DNA from: Pedobacter sp. BS3
Lineage (GTDB): Bacteria; Bacteroidota; Bacteroidia; Sphingobacteriales; Sphingobacteriaceae
Assembly (NCBI RefSeq): GCF_008274585.1
Contig: NZ_VTRT01000002.1
Coordinates: forward strand, 372,001-436,000
Direction: 5' to 3'
Length of the DNA stretch: 64,000 nucleotides
The notes beneath the pieces were generated by a model, which was not told where the DNA came from, ran no database searches, and was given only the letters and a program-made list of their open reading frames with translations. The position numbers were made by a program, and so were the translations under genes. Shown piece after piece: positions 1 to 8,620 of this stretch; the stretch's first letter is position 1, and each line of letters begins with the position of its first letter.

Positions 1-299
1 GGATCGGCAATAATAGGGAACTCAACGGTGGTGTTCTGGGTTTCGTTGATGTCTTTTACCCAGCCGTGATGTGATTCAATGTCATCAACACTAACGGCTA
101 AAACTTTGGTATTTCTTTTGGCAAATTCATCTTTCAGCTGTGCTGTACGCCCCAGCTCTGTGGTACAAATAGGAGTATAGTCTGCCGGATGGGAATACAG
201 GATCGCCCAGTTATCGCCCAGCCATTCGTAAAAGTTGATGTTACCCTCGGTGGTTTGTGCACTGAAATCAGGAGCAGTGTCTCCAATCTTTAGACTCAT
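1..299 (-). CDS. 1-Cys peroxiredoxin, 3' part outside window
   Basis: Thiol peroxidase reducing hydrogen peroxide and organic hydroperoxides in the cytoplasm. The visible 99 residues start MSLKIGDTAPDFSAQT and contain the peroxidatic cysteine motif HPADYTPICTTELG, followed by VLAVSVDDIESHHGW, the Prx6/1-Cys subgroup arrangement. The start is the ATG whose complement ends at 299. The C-terminal half lies left of position 1, so whether a resolving Cys is present cannot be seen. It lies 17 bp downstream of a LysR regulator on the same strand and may be co-transcribed with it. Confidence 0.9.
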   Translation of the reverse strand, partial: MSLKIGDTAPDFSAQTTEGNINFYEWLGDNWAILYSHPADYTPICTTELGRTAQLKDEFAKRNTKVLAVSVDDIESHHGWVKDINETQNTTVEFPIIAD

Positions 300-316
300 T
301 TTTTTATATATTTAAG

Positions 317-1225
317 TTAAACAATGCGTTTGGAATGGGAATCTATCTTGATCTCTTCCCTTAAGAATTTAATAAAGTAATCAAAGTAAACAGGATATTT
401 CCTGTCTCTTATCCTGGCAATATATTGCTGCCTGAAAAAGCCTTCCGGTGTTATTTTAACAGCTTTAATATCATCATTCAGGTAAGGTTGCAAGGCCCAG
501 TTTGCCAATACAATAACGCCCATGTTGGCTTTTACAAGCTCAATAGACGCCTCCGTAAGCGGTAGTATGATCAGCTTTTTAGGGTTTATTCCCTTGGGGG
601 TTAGCTGGGTTCTGAAAATAGACACCGTATCCAGCGGCAATGAGTGGATAATAAGCGCTGCATCCTGAAAATCTTCGGCGGTAACAAACTCCCGGCTTGC
701 CCAGGGATGCTGGTTTGACACCACAGCCAACATCTCATCCGAGAAAAGCCGGATAAACTCTATCTGGTCAGCATGCTCGGGGTTACTGGTTATGGCAAGG
801 TCTAATTCGCCCTCCAGTAACTTCTCTATAGGCTTGTGTGTGGCTTCAAAAACAATTTCTATATCAACATTCGGAAACTCGCTTTTAAATTTCTTTAAAA
901 CGGCCGGCAGCCAGTGATAGCTGGTATAACACTCGGTACTTATGCGAATAACACCGGTCTCGCCGTTCATCATTTTTTTGATCTCATCCTCGGCGGCATC
1001 TAATTCGCGAAGCACTTTATTTGCCGTGGCATAGAGCTTTTTTCCTACGGGCGTCAGGATCAGCTTTTTATTTCTGCGGAAAAACAGCGGCGTACCTACC
1101 TGCAATTCCGCCTCTTTCAGCTGATAGCTCAAAGCGCTTTGCGATAAATAAAGCACATCCATGGCCCTGGTAATGCTTCCTTCCTCTACAATTGCCTTTA
1201 TTAACCGGAGATATCTGACTTCCAT
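317..1225 (-). CDS. LysR-family transcriptional regulator, MetR-like
   Basis: DNA-binding regulator with an N-terminal winged HTH (about residues 1-60, SITRAMDVLYLSQSALSYQL) and a periplasmic-binding-like effector domain (about 90-295). The segment RISTECYTSYHWLPAVL resembles the equivalent part of enterobacterial MetR, so a methionine/homocysteine link is possible. The only visible Cys is in that segment, so the two-Cys redox switch of OxyR is absent despite the adjacent peroxiredoxin. An upstream in-frame TTG at 1243 is possible, but the ATG at 1225 gives the family-typical N-terminus MEVRYLRL. Target genes are not shown by the sequence. Confidence 0.88.
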   Translation of the reverse strand: MEVRYLRLIKAIVEEGSITRAMDVLYLSQSALSYQLKEAELQVGTPLFFRRNKKLILTPVGKKLYATANKVLRELDAAEDEIKKMMNGETGVIRISTECYTSYHWLPAVLKKFKSEFPNVDIEIVFEATHKPIEKLLEGELDLAITSNPEHADQIEFIRLFSDEMLAVVSNQHPWASREFVTAEDFQDAALIIHSLPLDTVSIFRTQLTPKGINPKKLIILPLTEASIELVKANMGVIVLANWALQPYLNDDIKAVKITPEGFFRQQYIARIRDRKYPVYFDYFIKFLREEIKIDSHSKRIV

Positions 1226-1304
1226 CGTATTCTTATTGACCAAAATTACGGAAGTACTTCATACTATGCGGGAATTTTAGATGAAAAGGTTTGATACTTA
1301 CTAT

Positions 1305-3206
1305 TTAATCCGTCGATTGAGTGTGCTGCTCCGTTTGTAGCTCATGCTTTCTTTCATCTTCCCACGCCTTTTGAATACGTTCATTTTCTGCATTTCCTTC
1401 AAAATCATGCGGAAGATTAGATTCCATGGTTTGTGAGAAAGGTACGGTTTGCGGTATAAAATCTTCGTAATGGCCGGGTTTGCTATAGTCATAAGGCCAG
1501 CGGTAAACTGTAGGGATCTCGCCGGGCCAGTTACCGTGAATATGTTCAACCGGTGTTGTCCACTCTAAAGTATTTGACTGCCAGGGGTTTCGGCTGCTCT
1601 TTTTGCCATAAAAAACAGACGCAAAGAAGTTCCACAGAAATAAAAGCTGCGAAAGTCCGCCGGCAATAGCAGCCCAGGTAATGAACCGGTTTACAGAAAG
1701 CCAAGGCTTCATAAACTCAAATTCGGTAAAGGCATAATACCTTCGCGGAACACCGTCAAGACCCATGAAGTGCATGGGGAAGAAAACCAGGTAGGCGCAA
1801 ATAAAGGTAAGCCAGAAATGAAGATAACCCAGCTTCTCGTCCATGAGTCTGCCAAAAAATTTCGGGAACCAGTGATAAGTTCCGGCCAGCATACCAAAAA
1901 TCGAGGCGCATCCCATAACCAGGTGAAAGTGGGCAACCACAAAATAAGTGTCATGCAGGTTAATATCCAGGGCGGCGTTGCCCAGGAAAATGCCGGTGAG
2001 ACCGCCGGAGATGAGGAATGACACAAACCCGATGGCAAACAGCAGCGCAGGGGTGAAGCGGATATTCCCCCGCCAGAGGGTTGCCAGGTAATTAAATGTT
2101 TTTACTGCCGATGGCACGGCAATGATCAGGGTGGTTAGCATGAAAACGCTGCCCAGGAACGGGTTCATCCCGGATATGAACATGTGGTGGCCCCAAACCA
2201 GGAATGACAGCAGCACAATGGCTATTAAGGAATACACCATGGCGTGGTAGCCAAATATCGGTTTGCGGGAATTGGTTGATATGACCTCAGATACAATACC
2301 AAATGCCGGTAGTATGGCAATATACACTTCCGGGTGTCCCAGGAACCAGAACAGGTGCTCCCATAAAACCGGGCTTCCGCCCTGGTTGGGCAATACCTGC
2401 CCCTGCAGCACAATGTCGGACAGGTAAAAGCTTGTGCCGAAGCTGCGGTCAAAAATGAGCAATACAAGGCCTGCAACCAGCACAGGGAAAGACAAAACGC
2501 CCACAATGGCAGTCAGGAATAATCCCCAGGTGGTCAAAGGCATTTTCCACATATCCATTCCCTTGGTACGCAGGTTAAGCACGGTGCTTATATAATTGAG
2601 CGAGCCCATTAATGAGGAAGCCACAAATAATATAATGCTGATCAGCCACAGCGTCATTCCCGTACCGGAGCCCGGAATAGCTTTAGGCAGGGCCGATAAT
2701 GGCGGATAAACGGTCCAGCCGGCGCTGGCCGGGCCGCTCTGTACAAAAAAGGAAGCGATCAAAACCAGGCACGATACCAGGAAGAACCAGTAAGATAACA
2801 TGTTCACAAAAGGCGATGCCATATCCCTGGCACCGATCTGCAAGGGAATTAACAGGTTGCTGAATGTGCCGCTTAGCCCGGCCGTAAGCACAAAAAACAC
2901 CATGATAGTACCGTGAATGGTAACCAATGCCAGGTAAAAATCAGGCTTAATGCGGCCCCCCTCTGCCCATTTGCCTAACAAAGTTTCCAGGAGCGGAAAA
3001 GATCTGTCTGGCCATGCCAGCTGAATACGGAAAAGAATGGATAAGGATAAACCTAAAAATGCCATTAAGATGGCGGTAATTAAAAATTGCTTGGCAATCA
3101 TTTTATGATCCTGGCTAAAAACATATTTGGTCAGGAAATTTTGTTTGTGGTGATGGGATAGATGAGCAGTAGAACTGACCGGCTCGGCAGAAATAGAAGT
3201 TGCCAT
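1305..3206 (-). CDS. ctaD: Heme-copper cytochrome c oxidase subunit I (orphan)
   Basis: Catalytic subunit of an A-type oxygen-reducing terminal oxidase in the inner membrane. Visible ligands: low-spin heme His in LVTIHGTIMVFF, Cu-B His and cross-linked Tyr in WEHLFWFLGHPEVYI, the Cu-B His pair in VWGHHMFISGMNP, and the paired heme His in VVAHFHLVMG. The Glu of HPEVY is the usual A1-family proton-channel residue, so the site looks intact. About 633 residues with a polar, charged C-terminal tail. The ATG at 3206 is preferred; the longer frame to 3308 adds 34 residues with no family similarity. No subunit II or III gene, cytochrome or assembly factor lies beside it, which is unusual. It may partner with subunits encoded elsewhere. 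Confidence 0.93.
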   Translation of the reverse strand: MATSISAEPVSSTAHLSHHHKQNFLTKYVFSQDHKMIAKQFLITAILMAFLGLSLSILFRIQLAWPDRSFPLLETLLGKWAEGGRIKPDFYLALVTIHGTIMVFFVLTAGLSGTFSNLLIPLQIGARDMASPFVNMLSYWFFLVSCLVLIASFFVQSGPASAGWTVYPPLSALPKAIPGSGTGMTLWLISIILFVASSLMGSLNYISTVLNLRTKGMDMWKMPLTTWGLFLTAIVGVLSFPVLVAGLVLLIFDRSFGTSFYLSDIVLQGQVLPNQGGSPVLWEHLFWFLGHPEVYIAILPAFGIVSEVISTNSRKPIFGYHAMVYSLIAIVLLSFLVWGHHMFISGMNPFLGSVFMLTTLIIAVPSAVKTFNYLATLWRGNIRFTPALLFAIGFVSFLISGGLTGIFLGNAALDINLHDTYFVVAHFHLVMGCASIFGMLAGTYHWFPKFFGRLMDEKLGYLHFWLTFICAYLVFFPMHFMGLDGVPRRYYAFTEFEFMKPWLSVNRFITWAAIAGGLSQLLFLWNFFASVFYGKKSSRNPWQSNTLEWTTPVEHIHGNWPGEIPTVYRWPYDYSKPGHYEDFIPQTVPFSQTMESNLPHDFEGNAENERIQKAWEDERKHELQTEQHTQSTD

Positions 3207-3545
3207 AATCATTTGTTTATAGAAATTACTGAATATTAACAGTCCGGGCGAAGAGTCCGGGGTGAAGCATTTATTGCCTGCGCAATAAACAATTGTTGAC
3301 CCTGCCAAGTTAAAACCCGATACGGTAAAGCAGGACAGAATTTCTATGAAACTATTTTATGATATCTATCTAATTTATCAATAACGGCTGATCTTATAGC
3401 TGCTAATACCGGACGCTGAACCGGCATTACCGCCCGCGAAGTGAGCTTTTTACCATCCAAGATCATTCACGCAAAGGACGCCAGGACGCTTCGCTTTAGT
3501 GCAGAGAGCCCAAAGGATCTTTGCGAGCTTTGCGCTTATCTTTTT
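3207..3545. other. Gene-free stretch with small hairpin and a repeat copy
   Basis: No coding region is supported here. It holds the leader of the oxidase gene, with a perfect 7-bp inverted repeat TTATTGC-CTGC-GCAATAA at 3271-3288. At 3464-3543, up to the end of the uxuA gene, lies a GC-rich repeat containing GCAAAGGACGCCAGGACGC and TTTGCGAGCTTTGCGC. Diverged relatives of this repeat occur near 15684 and 57421. Confidence 0.6.
3464..3543. repeat. Dispersed GC-rich repeat, copy 1
   Basis: The first 43 bases of this copy match the copy at 57421 at roughly 31 positions. Shared blocks are CATTCA, GCAAAG, ACGC, CTTC and CTTTAG. A shorter relative with GAACGCTAA and GCTTC sits at 15684. All three lie just outside genes. 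Confidence 0.5.
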
Positions 3546-4739
3546 CTACTCCATGCCAAGCGACCGCCTGATACCCAGTTCAAGTCCACGCAGCTCGGCA
3601 AGCCCTTTCATCCGGCCAATGACTGAATAACCCGGGTAGGTGTTCCGTTTAAAATCGTCCAGCAGCTTATGCCCGTGATCCGGGCGCATGGGCATGGCAA
3701 CATCACTTCTCCCCGCCTGCTCACGTTTTTGCTGTTCCCTGATAATAGCCTGCATTATGGCAAACATATCCGAACTGCCGTTCAGATGCTCAGCCTCGTG
3801 AAAGCTGCCGCCGGCTTCACGCTGTACATTACGCAGGTGAATGAAATGAATATGCTCACCCAGGCGCTCAACAATTCCGGGCAGATCATTGGCAGCATTA
3901 GCGCCTAATGAGCCGGTACAGAAAGTAATACCGTTACTGGCCAACGGGGCAAAACCAACAATATCTCTCAGATCTGCCTCGGTAGATACTACACGGGGAA
4001 GCCCGAGGATGGGGAATGGCGGGTCATCCGGGTGAATGCACATCTTTACGCCCATACGCTCCGCTTCGGGGATAATGGCCTGTAAAAAGTAAGCAAGATT
4101 TGTTTTAAGCACTTCCTGGTTTACGTGCATGTAGCTTTGCAGATGCTGCCTGAACTCCTCGATGGTAAACACCTCATCGGTGCCGGGCAATCCGGCCATA
4201 ATGGTATTGGTCAGCGTAGTCACTTCATCTGCGGTCAACTTATCCAGGTAATGTTTGGCTTCAGCCTGCCTTTCCGGGGCATGTTCTTTAAAAGCGCCTT
4301 CACGCTCCAGGATATACAGATCGAATGCTGCTAATGCAATGGCATCGTAACGCAGTGCACTCGCCTGGTTAGGTAAGCGGAAATCCAGGTGCGTACGTGT
4401 CCAGTCGAGCACCGGCATGAAATTGTAACACACTATTTTTAACCCGCATTCCGATAGGTTTTTCAGGGAACGGATGTAAGCGGCAATATATTTATCCCGT
4501 TCAGGACTGCCTGTTTTTATACTTTCGTGGATATTGACACTCTCTACTACCGACCAGGTCAGACCGGCATCTTCAATGGTCTCTTTTCGCTGGTTAATTT
4601 CGGCGACAGACCATTCATCACCACAGGGAATATGATGTAAGGCGGTTACAATGCCGGTTGCCCCGGTTTGGCGGATATCGGCCAGGCTCACCTCATCCTG
4701 CGGGCCAAACCACCTGAAAGTTTGTTCTAAATACTTCAT
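3546..4739 (-). CDS. uxuA: Mannonate dehydratase
   Basis: Converts D-mannonate to 2-keto-3-deoxygluconate in hexuronate (glucuronate) catabolism. The 397 residues match the usual length and the N-terminus MKYLEQTFRWFGPQDEVSL is characteristic. The TIM-barrel fold shows metal/substrate residues in MCIHPDDPPFPILGLPR, the CTGSLGA segment, the HLRN motif and MRPDHGH near the C-terminus. No uxaC or uxuB gene is adjacent, so it stands alone here. A functional tie to the GH115 glucuronidase locus at 51.6-53.8 kb is plausible but inferred. The C-terminus ends inside or beside a short GC-rich repeat. Confidence 0.95.
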   Translation of the reverse strand: MKYLEQTFRWFGPQDEVSLADIRQTGATGIVTALHHIPCGDEWSVAEINQRKETIEDAGLTWSVVESVNIHESIKTGSPERDKYIAAYIRSLKNLSECGLKIVCYNFMPVLDWTRTHLDFRLPNQASALRYDAIALAAFDLYILEREGAFKEHAPERQAEAKHYLDKLTADEVTTLTNTIMAGLPGTDEVFTIEEFRQHLQSYMHVNQEVLKTNLAYFLQAIIPEAERMGVKMCIHPDDPPFPILGLPRVVSTEADLRDIVGFAPLASNGITFCTGSLGANAANDLPGIVERLGEHIHFIHLRNVQREAGGSFHEAEHLNGSSDMFAIMQAIIREQQKREQAGRSDVAMPMRPDHGHKLLDDFKRNTYPGYSVIGRMKGLAELRGLELGIRRSLGME

Positions 4740-4958
4740 GTATATCTCGGTTTGTAGCTATATTTTATCAGGCCGCAAGATAATATGTTTAAAGCGATTC
4801 CGGCAGGATAAATGGTTCAGATGTACAGGACAATGGTAGCGTTTTGAGATAGAGGACGGATGTAAACCCGCACAACGGATCACGTCCACACTTATCTCCC
4901 AACTACCTGACCGGGAAAAAATCCCCCCTACCCTTGCAAAATTTATTTTTTATTATTT

Positions 4959-4975
4959 ACTTTGAATTTCAAAGT
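4959..4975. promoter_or_regulatory. Palindromic operator, copy 1
   Basis: ACTTTGAATTTCAAAGT has perfect 7-bp arms (ACTTTGA/TCAAAGT) around ATT. It ends 8 bp before the start of the membrane protein/regulator pair. The identical 17-mer recurs at 5921-5937 upstream of creD. The TTTG inside it could be part of a Bacteroidota -7 box, so a bound repressor would block transcription. The winged-helix protein encoded at 5601 is the obvious candidate binder. Confidence 0.65.
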
Positions 4976-4983
4976 TCTTTTAA

Positions 4984-5604
4984 ATGAAAGAAAACGAAGT
5001 TTATGCAGAGCTCAGTTCCATCCGCAGCCTGATGGAACGGTCGGCTAAGTTTATCTCACTCAGCGGACTATCCGGCATTATGGCCGGAATATATGCTTTG
5101 GGTGGGGCCTGGGCAGGTTACCGGTTAGTATATGACAATTCTGGCAGTCTGCAATACAGAAGCCAGTATGTTAACAACCCGAACGTACTATGGCAATTAT
5201 TCTTTATTGCGGTAGTAGTGCTGCTACTCTCAATCGTCACCTGCATCTGGCTTACTGTCCGGCAGGCACGTAAAAAAGGTGAAAACGTGTGGAACCCGGT
5301 CAGCAAACGTTTGCTGACAAACCTGTGCATACCGTTGGTTACCGGCGGCTTGTTTATCTTCATAGCCATTCTCCATCAAAACTACGGCATCATTTCTTCG
5401 GCCTGCCTGATCTTCTACGGCCTGGCGCTCATTTCGGGCAGCCATTATACTTTTTCGGATATTAAATGGCTCGGCTTGTGCGAAGTTGCTTTGGGTTTGC
5501 TGGCTGCCCTCCTGCCCGGCTATGGCATTGTATTCTGGGTAGCCGGCTTTGGCATTCTGCACATCGTATATGGTTTGGTGATGCATTTTAAATACAAGCA
5601 GTGA
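4984..5604 (+). CDS. Membrane protein of unknown function, paired with a winged-helix regulator
   Basis: 206 residues with a short cytoplasmic N-terminus and about five or six predicted membrane segments (roughly residues 22-45, 72-92, 113-133, 137-156, 160-176, 178-200). No catalytic motif is recognised. Its stop overlaps the GTG start of the next gene by 4 bp (GTGA), so translation is probably coupled. The same arrangement (integral membrane protein plus small wHTH upstream of creD) makes it a likely partner or modulator of that regulator in envelope-stress control. It starts 8 bp after a perfect palindromic operator. Confidence 0.8.
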   Translation: MKENEVYAELSSIRSLMERSAKFISLSGLSGIMAGIYALGGAWAGYRLVYDNSGSLQYRSQYVNNPNVLWQLFFIAVVVLLLSIVTCIWLTVRQARKKGENVWNPVSKRLLTNLCIPLVTGGLFIFIAILHQNYGIISSACLIFYGLALISGSHYTFSDIKWLGLCEVALGLLAALLPGYGIVFWVAGFGILHIVYGLVMHFKYKQ

Positions 5605-5903
5605 ACATATCGTTAGAACAATTTGATAAAGCCTTTGAAAATCGACTACGCCTGCAGATTATGAGCGTACTGGTTGCTAATGAGCGTTATGATTTTAATT
5701 CGCTCAAAGAGTTATTGCAAGTAACCGACGGCAACCTGGCCTCCCATTTAAAAGCATTGGAGAAAGAAGAATACATTACCATACATAAAAGCTTTGTAGG
5801 CCGTAAACCCAACACGCAATATGCAGCTTCGGCGAAAGGTCGCGATGCCTTCAGGAAACACCTGGAAGCGCTTGAAAATTTAATTAAACAACAAAAACAG
5901 TAA
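5601..5903 (+). CDS. Winged-helix transcriptional regulator
   Basis: 100-residue DNA-binding protein made of a single winged helix: FENRLRLQIMSVLVANERYDF, recognition region LLQVTDGNLASHLKALEKE, wing YITIHKSFVGRKPNTQY and a C-terminal dimerisation helix. It belongs to the small MarR/ArsR-like wHTH group often found beside membrane proteins in Bacteroidota. The GTG start overlaps the upstream stop. The identical palindromes at 4959 and 5921 flank this gene pair, fitting autorepression and control of creD; that assignment is inferred from position. Confidence 0.88.
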   Translation: MNISLEQFDKAFENRLRLQIMSVLVANERYDFNSLKELLQVTDGNLASHLKALEKEEYITIHKSFVGRKPNTQYAASAKGRDAFRKHLEALENLIKQQKQ

Positions 5904-5920
5904 TATTTTTTTAACCTTAT

Positions 5921-5937
5921 ACTTTGAATTTCAAAGT
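5921..5937. promoter_or_regulatory. Palindromic operator, copy 2
   Basis: Exact second copy of ACTTTGAATTTCAAAGT, 21 bp upstream of the creD start and 17 bp downstream of the regulator stop. Being identical over 17 bases in front of two neighbouring transcription units argues for one shared regulator. Confidence 0.65.
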
Positions 5938-5958
5938 ACTTTTTAAAAATAAAAAATC

Positions 5959-7329
5959 ATGAAAACACAAAATCAAACATTCACCGATTGGTTCAATCAA
6001 TCCTTACTTCTTAAAGCAGGCCTTATCGGGATGCTAACCTTGCTCCTGCTCATTCCCTCTAACTGGATACAAAGCCTGATCCTGGAGCGACAGAGCCGGC
6101 AAGATGAGGTTGTTAAAGAAATTTCAGACAAATGGTCTGGCACCCAGTTACTCCAGGGGCCTGTTATGGTGCTTCCCTACAAAACAACCATTAGCTGGAA
6201 AGATGCTACAGGCAAGCTGAATGTCAGGGAAGCAGTTACATCCATTTATCTCCTACCCGAAACCCTGAATATTACAAGCAAAACCAGTCCGGAAATTCTG
6301 CATCGCGGAATATTTGATGCTGTAGTGTATAATACCAAGCTCAGCGCAACAGGAAAATTCAGTGCGCTTGAATTGAAAAAATCGGGTATTAACCCCGGTA
6401 TGATCCAATGGGATAAAGCCCGGATAGCTATTGGCCTGAGTGATTTAAAGGGACTTAAAAATAATCCGAGTATAAAAATCGGGACTATTGTAAGCCAGGT
6501 TGAGCCGGATTTCACACTGCCCTTATTCCGCAATAGTCTTACCATCCAGCCGGATTTAAGTGCTGCAAAAAACACCACATTGGATTTTAACTTCGACCTG
6601 GATTTTCGTGGCAGCAGTGAATTAAATTTTCTGCACACCGGTAAAAACACAACAGTAACGATGGAAGGCTCGTGGAATAATCCAAGCTTTACCGGGCGTT
6701 ACCTGCCGGAAGACCGCAACATTTCGACCACCGGATTCACAGCGACTTGGAAGCTGTCGTACTTCAACCGTCCCTTTCCGCAACAATGGATAGAAAAAGA
6801 GGTAGCAGATACCACAAACATCTTTAATAAAGAAACCCGTAACGCTTCTTTCGGCGTGAAGTTCCTGTTACCGGTTGACCAGTATCAGAAAACCATGCGC
6901 TCTGCAAAATATGCCATACTGATTATCCTGCTAACGTTTGTGTCGTTATTCTTTACTGAATTTATCAACAAGAGGAAGGTACATTTACTACAATATGTGC
7001 TGGTTGGAGCCGCTATGATTATTTATTATACGCTACTGCTTGCCTTCAGTGAACAGGTTGGTTTTAACAAGGCTTACCTGATTGCTTCAACCGCTACCGC
7101 AGCGCTAATCACCGCATTTATCTTCATGTTGCTAAAAAGCTGGAAACCGGCACTGGTATTTGGCAGCATCCTTACCATTTTTTATGGCTTTATATTCGTC
7201 ATTATCCAATTACAGGATTTAGCCCTGCTTGTAGGAAGTATAGGATTATTTATCGTTGTAGCCATACTGATGTATTTATCGGCCAAGATGGACTGGAATA
7301 GAAAAGAAATAACAGAACTCATTAATTAA
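5959..7329 (+). CDS. creD: Cell envelope integrity protein CreD
   Basis: Inner membrane protein of the CreD family (PF06123), linked to envelope integrity and stress resistance; its biochemical role is unknown. The 456 residues show an N-terminal membrane segment (about 18-38), a large periplasmic domain with the family segment WSGTQLLQGPVMVLPY and FNRPFPQQW, and a C-terminal block of about five or six helices (about 315-445). Length is normal. It is preceded by a palindromic operator shared with the upstream regulator pair, so it is probably derepressed by the same signal. Confidence 0.93.
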   Translation: MKTQNQTFTDWFNQSLLLKAGLIGMLTLLLLIPSNWIQSLILERQSRQDEVVKEISDKWSGTQLLQGPVMVLPYKTTISWKDATGKLNVREAVTSIYLLPETLNITSKTSPEILHRGIFDAVVYNTKLSATGKFSALELKKSGINPGMIQWDKARIAIGLSDLKGLKNNPSIKIGTIVSQVEPDFTLPLFRNSLTIQPDLSAAKNTTLDFNFDLDFRGSSELNFLHTGKNTTVTMEGSWNNPSFTGRYLPEDRNISTTGFTATWKLSYFNRPFPQQWIEKEVADTTNIFNKETRNASFGVKFLLPVDQYQKTMRSAKYAILIILLTFVSLFFTEFINKRKVHLLQYVLVGAAMIIYYTLLLAFSEQVGFNKAYLIASTATAALITAFIFMLLKSWKPALVFGSILTIFYGFIFVIIQLQDLALLVGSIGLFIVVAILMYLSAKMDWNRKEITELIN

Positions 7330-7335
7330 TTTTTT

Positions 7336-7409
7336 AAAGGTTGTCCTAAAATTCCTATTTAGAACTTACATTGATATTGAAGTATCTATATGTCTTTGGG
7401 ACAACCTTA
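7336..7409. repeat. Short inverted-repeat element before DUF2809 gene
   Basis: Arms AAAGGTTGTCCTAAA (7336-7350) and TTTGGGACAACCTTA (7395-7409) pair at 13 of 15 positions, enclosing a 44-bp AT-rich centre. The arm sequence resembles the terminal repeats of the larger elements at 10054, 34515, 38924 and 42586 (consensus AGGYTGTCYWAAA), so it may be a deleted relative. Confidence 0.55.
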
Positions 7410-7419
7410 CCCTTATATC

Positions 7420-7785
7420 ATGATGCTCCGTCTCCACAAAACCTATCTCGCTCTAACCATAGTATTATTTATTACCGAAGTATTTATCGCTCTGTTTGTT
7501 CACGATAGCATCATCCGGCCGTATGGCGGCGATTTCCTCGTGGTTATCCTGCTCTATTGCCTGGTTAAAAGCTGTATGAATGTTTCTGTCCGGCATGCAG
7601 CCCTTGGCGTACTGCTTTTTGCATACCTGGTTGAAGCCTTACAATATGTGCACGTTATCCGGATATTAGGTTTGGAACAATATCTATTGGCCCGTATTAT
7701 AATAGGCACCAGTTTTGCATGGACAGATATAGCAGCCTATACGCTGGGAATTTTATTCGTTATTACGGTAGAACGCTTTATATAA
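7420..7785 (+). CDS. DUF2809 family membrane protein
   Basis: About 121 residues, nearly all membrane-embedded, with four hydrophobic segments. Motifs EVFIALFVHDSIIRPYGGD, VVILLYCLVK, YLVEALQYVHVI and TDIAAYTLGIL are typical of DUF2809, whose function is unknown. A longer frame begins at 7390, but its first ten residues come from the inverted-repeat element, so the tandem ATGs at 7420/7423 are preferred. It follows creD and precedes the MpaB-type gene on the same strand. Confidence 0.8.
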   Translation: MMLRLHKTYLALTIVLFITEVFIALFVHDSIIRPYGGDFLVVILLYCLVKSCMNVSVRHAALGVLLFAYLVEALQYVHVIRILGLEQYLLARIIIGTSFAWTDIAAYTLGILFVITVERFI

Positions 7786-7821
7786 AACACTCTGAAATAG
7801 AGGCTGGCCAGTGCGTGCAGG

Positions 7822-7847
7822 CTTTTGAATTTTTAATTTTGAATTAA
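7822..7847 (+). repeat. AT-rich 26-base leader sequence, copy 1
   Basis: These 26 bases (core TTTGAATTTTTAATTTTGAA) are identical to 34699-34724. Both end 5-7 bases before a start codon. Related direct repeats precede serA on the minus strand near 11300-11328. Confidence 0.55.
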
Positions 7848-7852
7848 TAACC

Positions 7853-8617
7853 ATGGAATATTTTGTAAGCAGCCATTCAATTGTTAGAAAAATATGGGGC
7901 CGGGCCGATACCGTGCTGCTCATCTTTGCCGGGGCATCGGCAGAATTTGCTTTAAACAAAGCGGTAGACTGGCTTTATTTTACCGGCAAACTACCCGCCG
8001 ATCCGATCGGTCGATTGTTTTCTACCGTAACGTATGCCCGGAAGATCATCTTCCGCGAAAAACAAGCCGCCTTACAGGCTATTGACCAGATAAGCACCAT
8101 CCATAAAGGTGTAGAACAAAGTCGCGGCGCTAACATACCCGATTGGGCTTACCGCGATGTACTGTTTATGCTTATCGATTACACCATCCGCTCGTTCGAA
8201 TTGCTGCACCGTAAACTTACCGGTAATGAAAAAGCCGAAATATTCGATGTATTTTACCGGTTTGGCGAGCGCATGCACATCCCAGGTCTACCGGAAAACT
8301 TCTCGCAATGGGAAACAATGCGTCAGGAGCATTTGAGCGCTAATTTGTCTGCAAGTAAATTCACTGTCGATCTGTACAGGCAATATAAAAAGAACCTGGG
8401 TACGCTGCGGTTTTATCTGTTAAAGCAAGTGCAAATACTACTTGTACCGCGACGGGTTAACCGGCTTCTGGCGCTCGGCTCATGGTCATTGCTCGCTCCG
8501 GCCATACCGCTATACAAATTAGCCCGCCGGCTACAACTGGATAAATTCGTGCAAGACATCCTTTTTCCCCACCAGTACAAACAACAGATCCGGGAGCTGG
8601 ATAACCCGCAAATTTGA
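7853..8617 (+). CDS. MpaB/latex-clearing type oxygenase (DUF2236)
   Basis: 254 residues of the ER-bound oxygenase MpaB / rubber oxygenase Lcp family. Visible family features are WGRADTVLLIFAGASAEFAL, DPIGRLFSTVTYARKIIF and the helix with HKGVEQSRG. Characterised Lcp relatives are b-type heme dioxygenases cleaving polyisoprene, and MpaB cleaves a farnesyl side chain. Most short bacterial members have no known substrate. No signal peptide is visible, so a cytoplasmic location is likely. The leader carries a 26-base AT-rich sequence repeated exactly before the gene at 34732. Confidence 0.8.
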   Translation: MEYFVSSHSIVRKIWGRADTVLLIFAGASAEFALNKAVDWLYFTGKLPADPIGRLFSTVTYARKIIFREKQAALQAIDQISTIHKGVEQSRGANIPDWAYRDVLFMLIDYTIRSFELLHRKLTGNEKAEIFDVFYRFGERMHIPGLPENFSQWETMRQEHLSANLSASKFTVDLYRQYKKNLGTLRFYLLKQVQILLVPRRVNRLLALGSWSLLAPAIPLYKLARRLQLDKFVQDILFPHQYKQQIRELDNPQI

Positions 8618-8620
8618 TGC

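Noticed and set aside
317-1225. OxyR identity for the LysR gene beside a peroxiredoxin
   Set aside because: OxyR needs two redox cysteines; only one Cys is visible and the effector domain resembles MetR more.
5118-5586. Antisense open frames over the membrane protein gene
   Set aside because: Codon composition, start context and operon overlap all support the rightward gene only.
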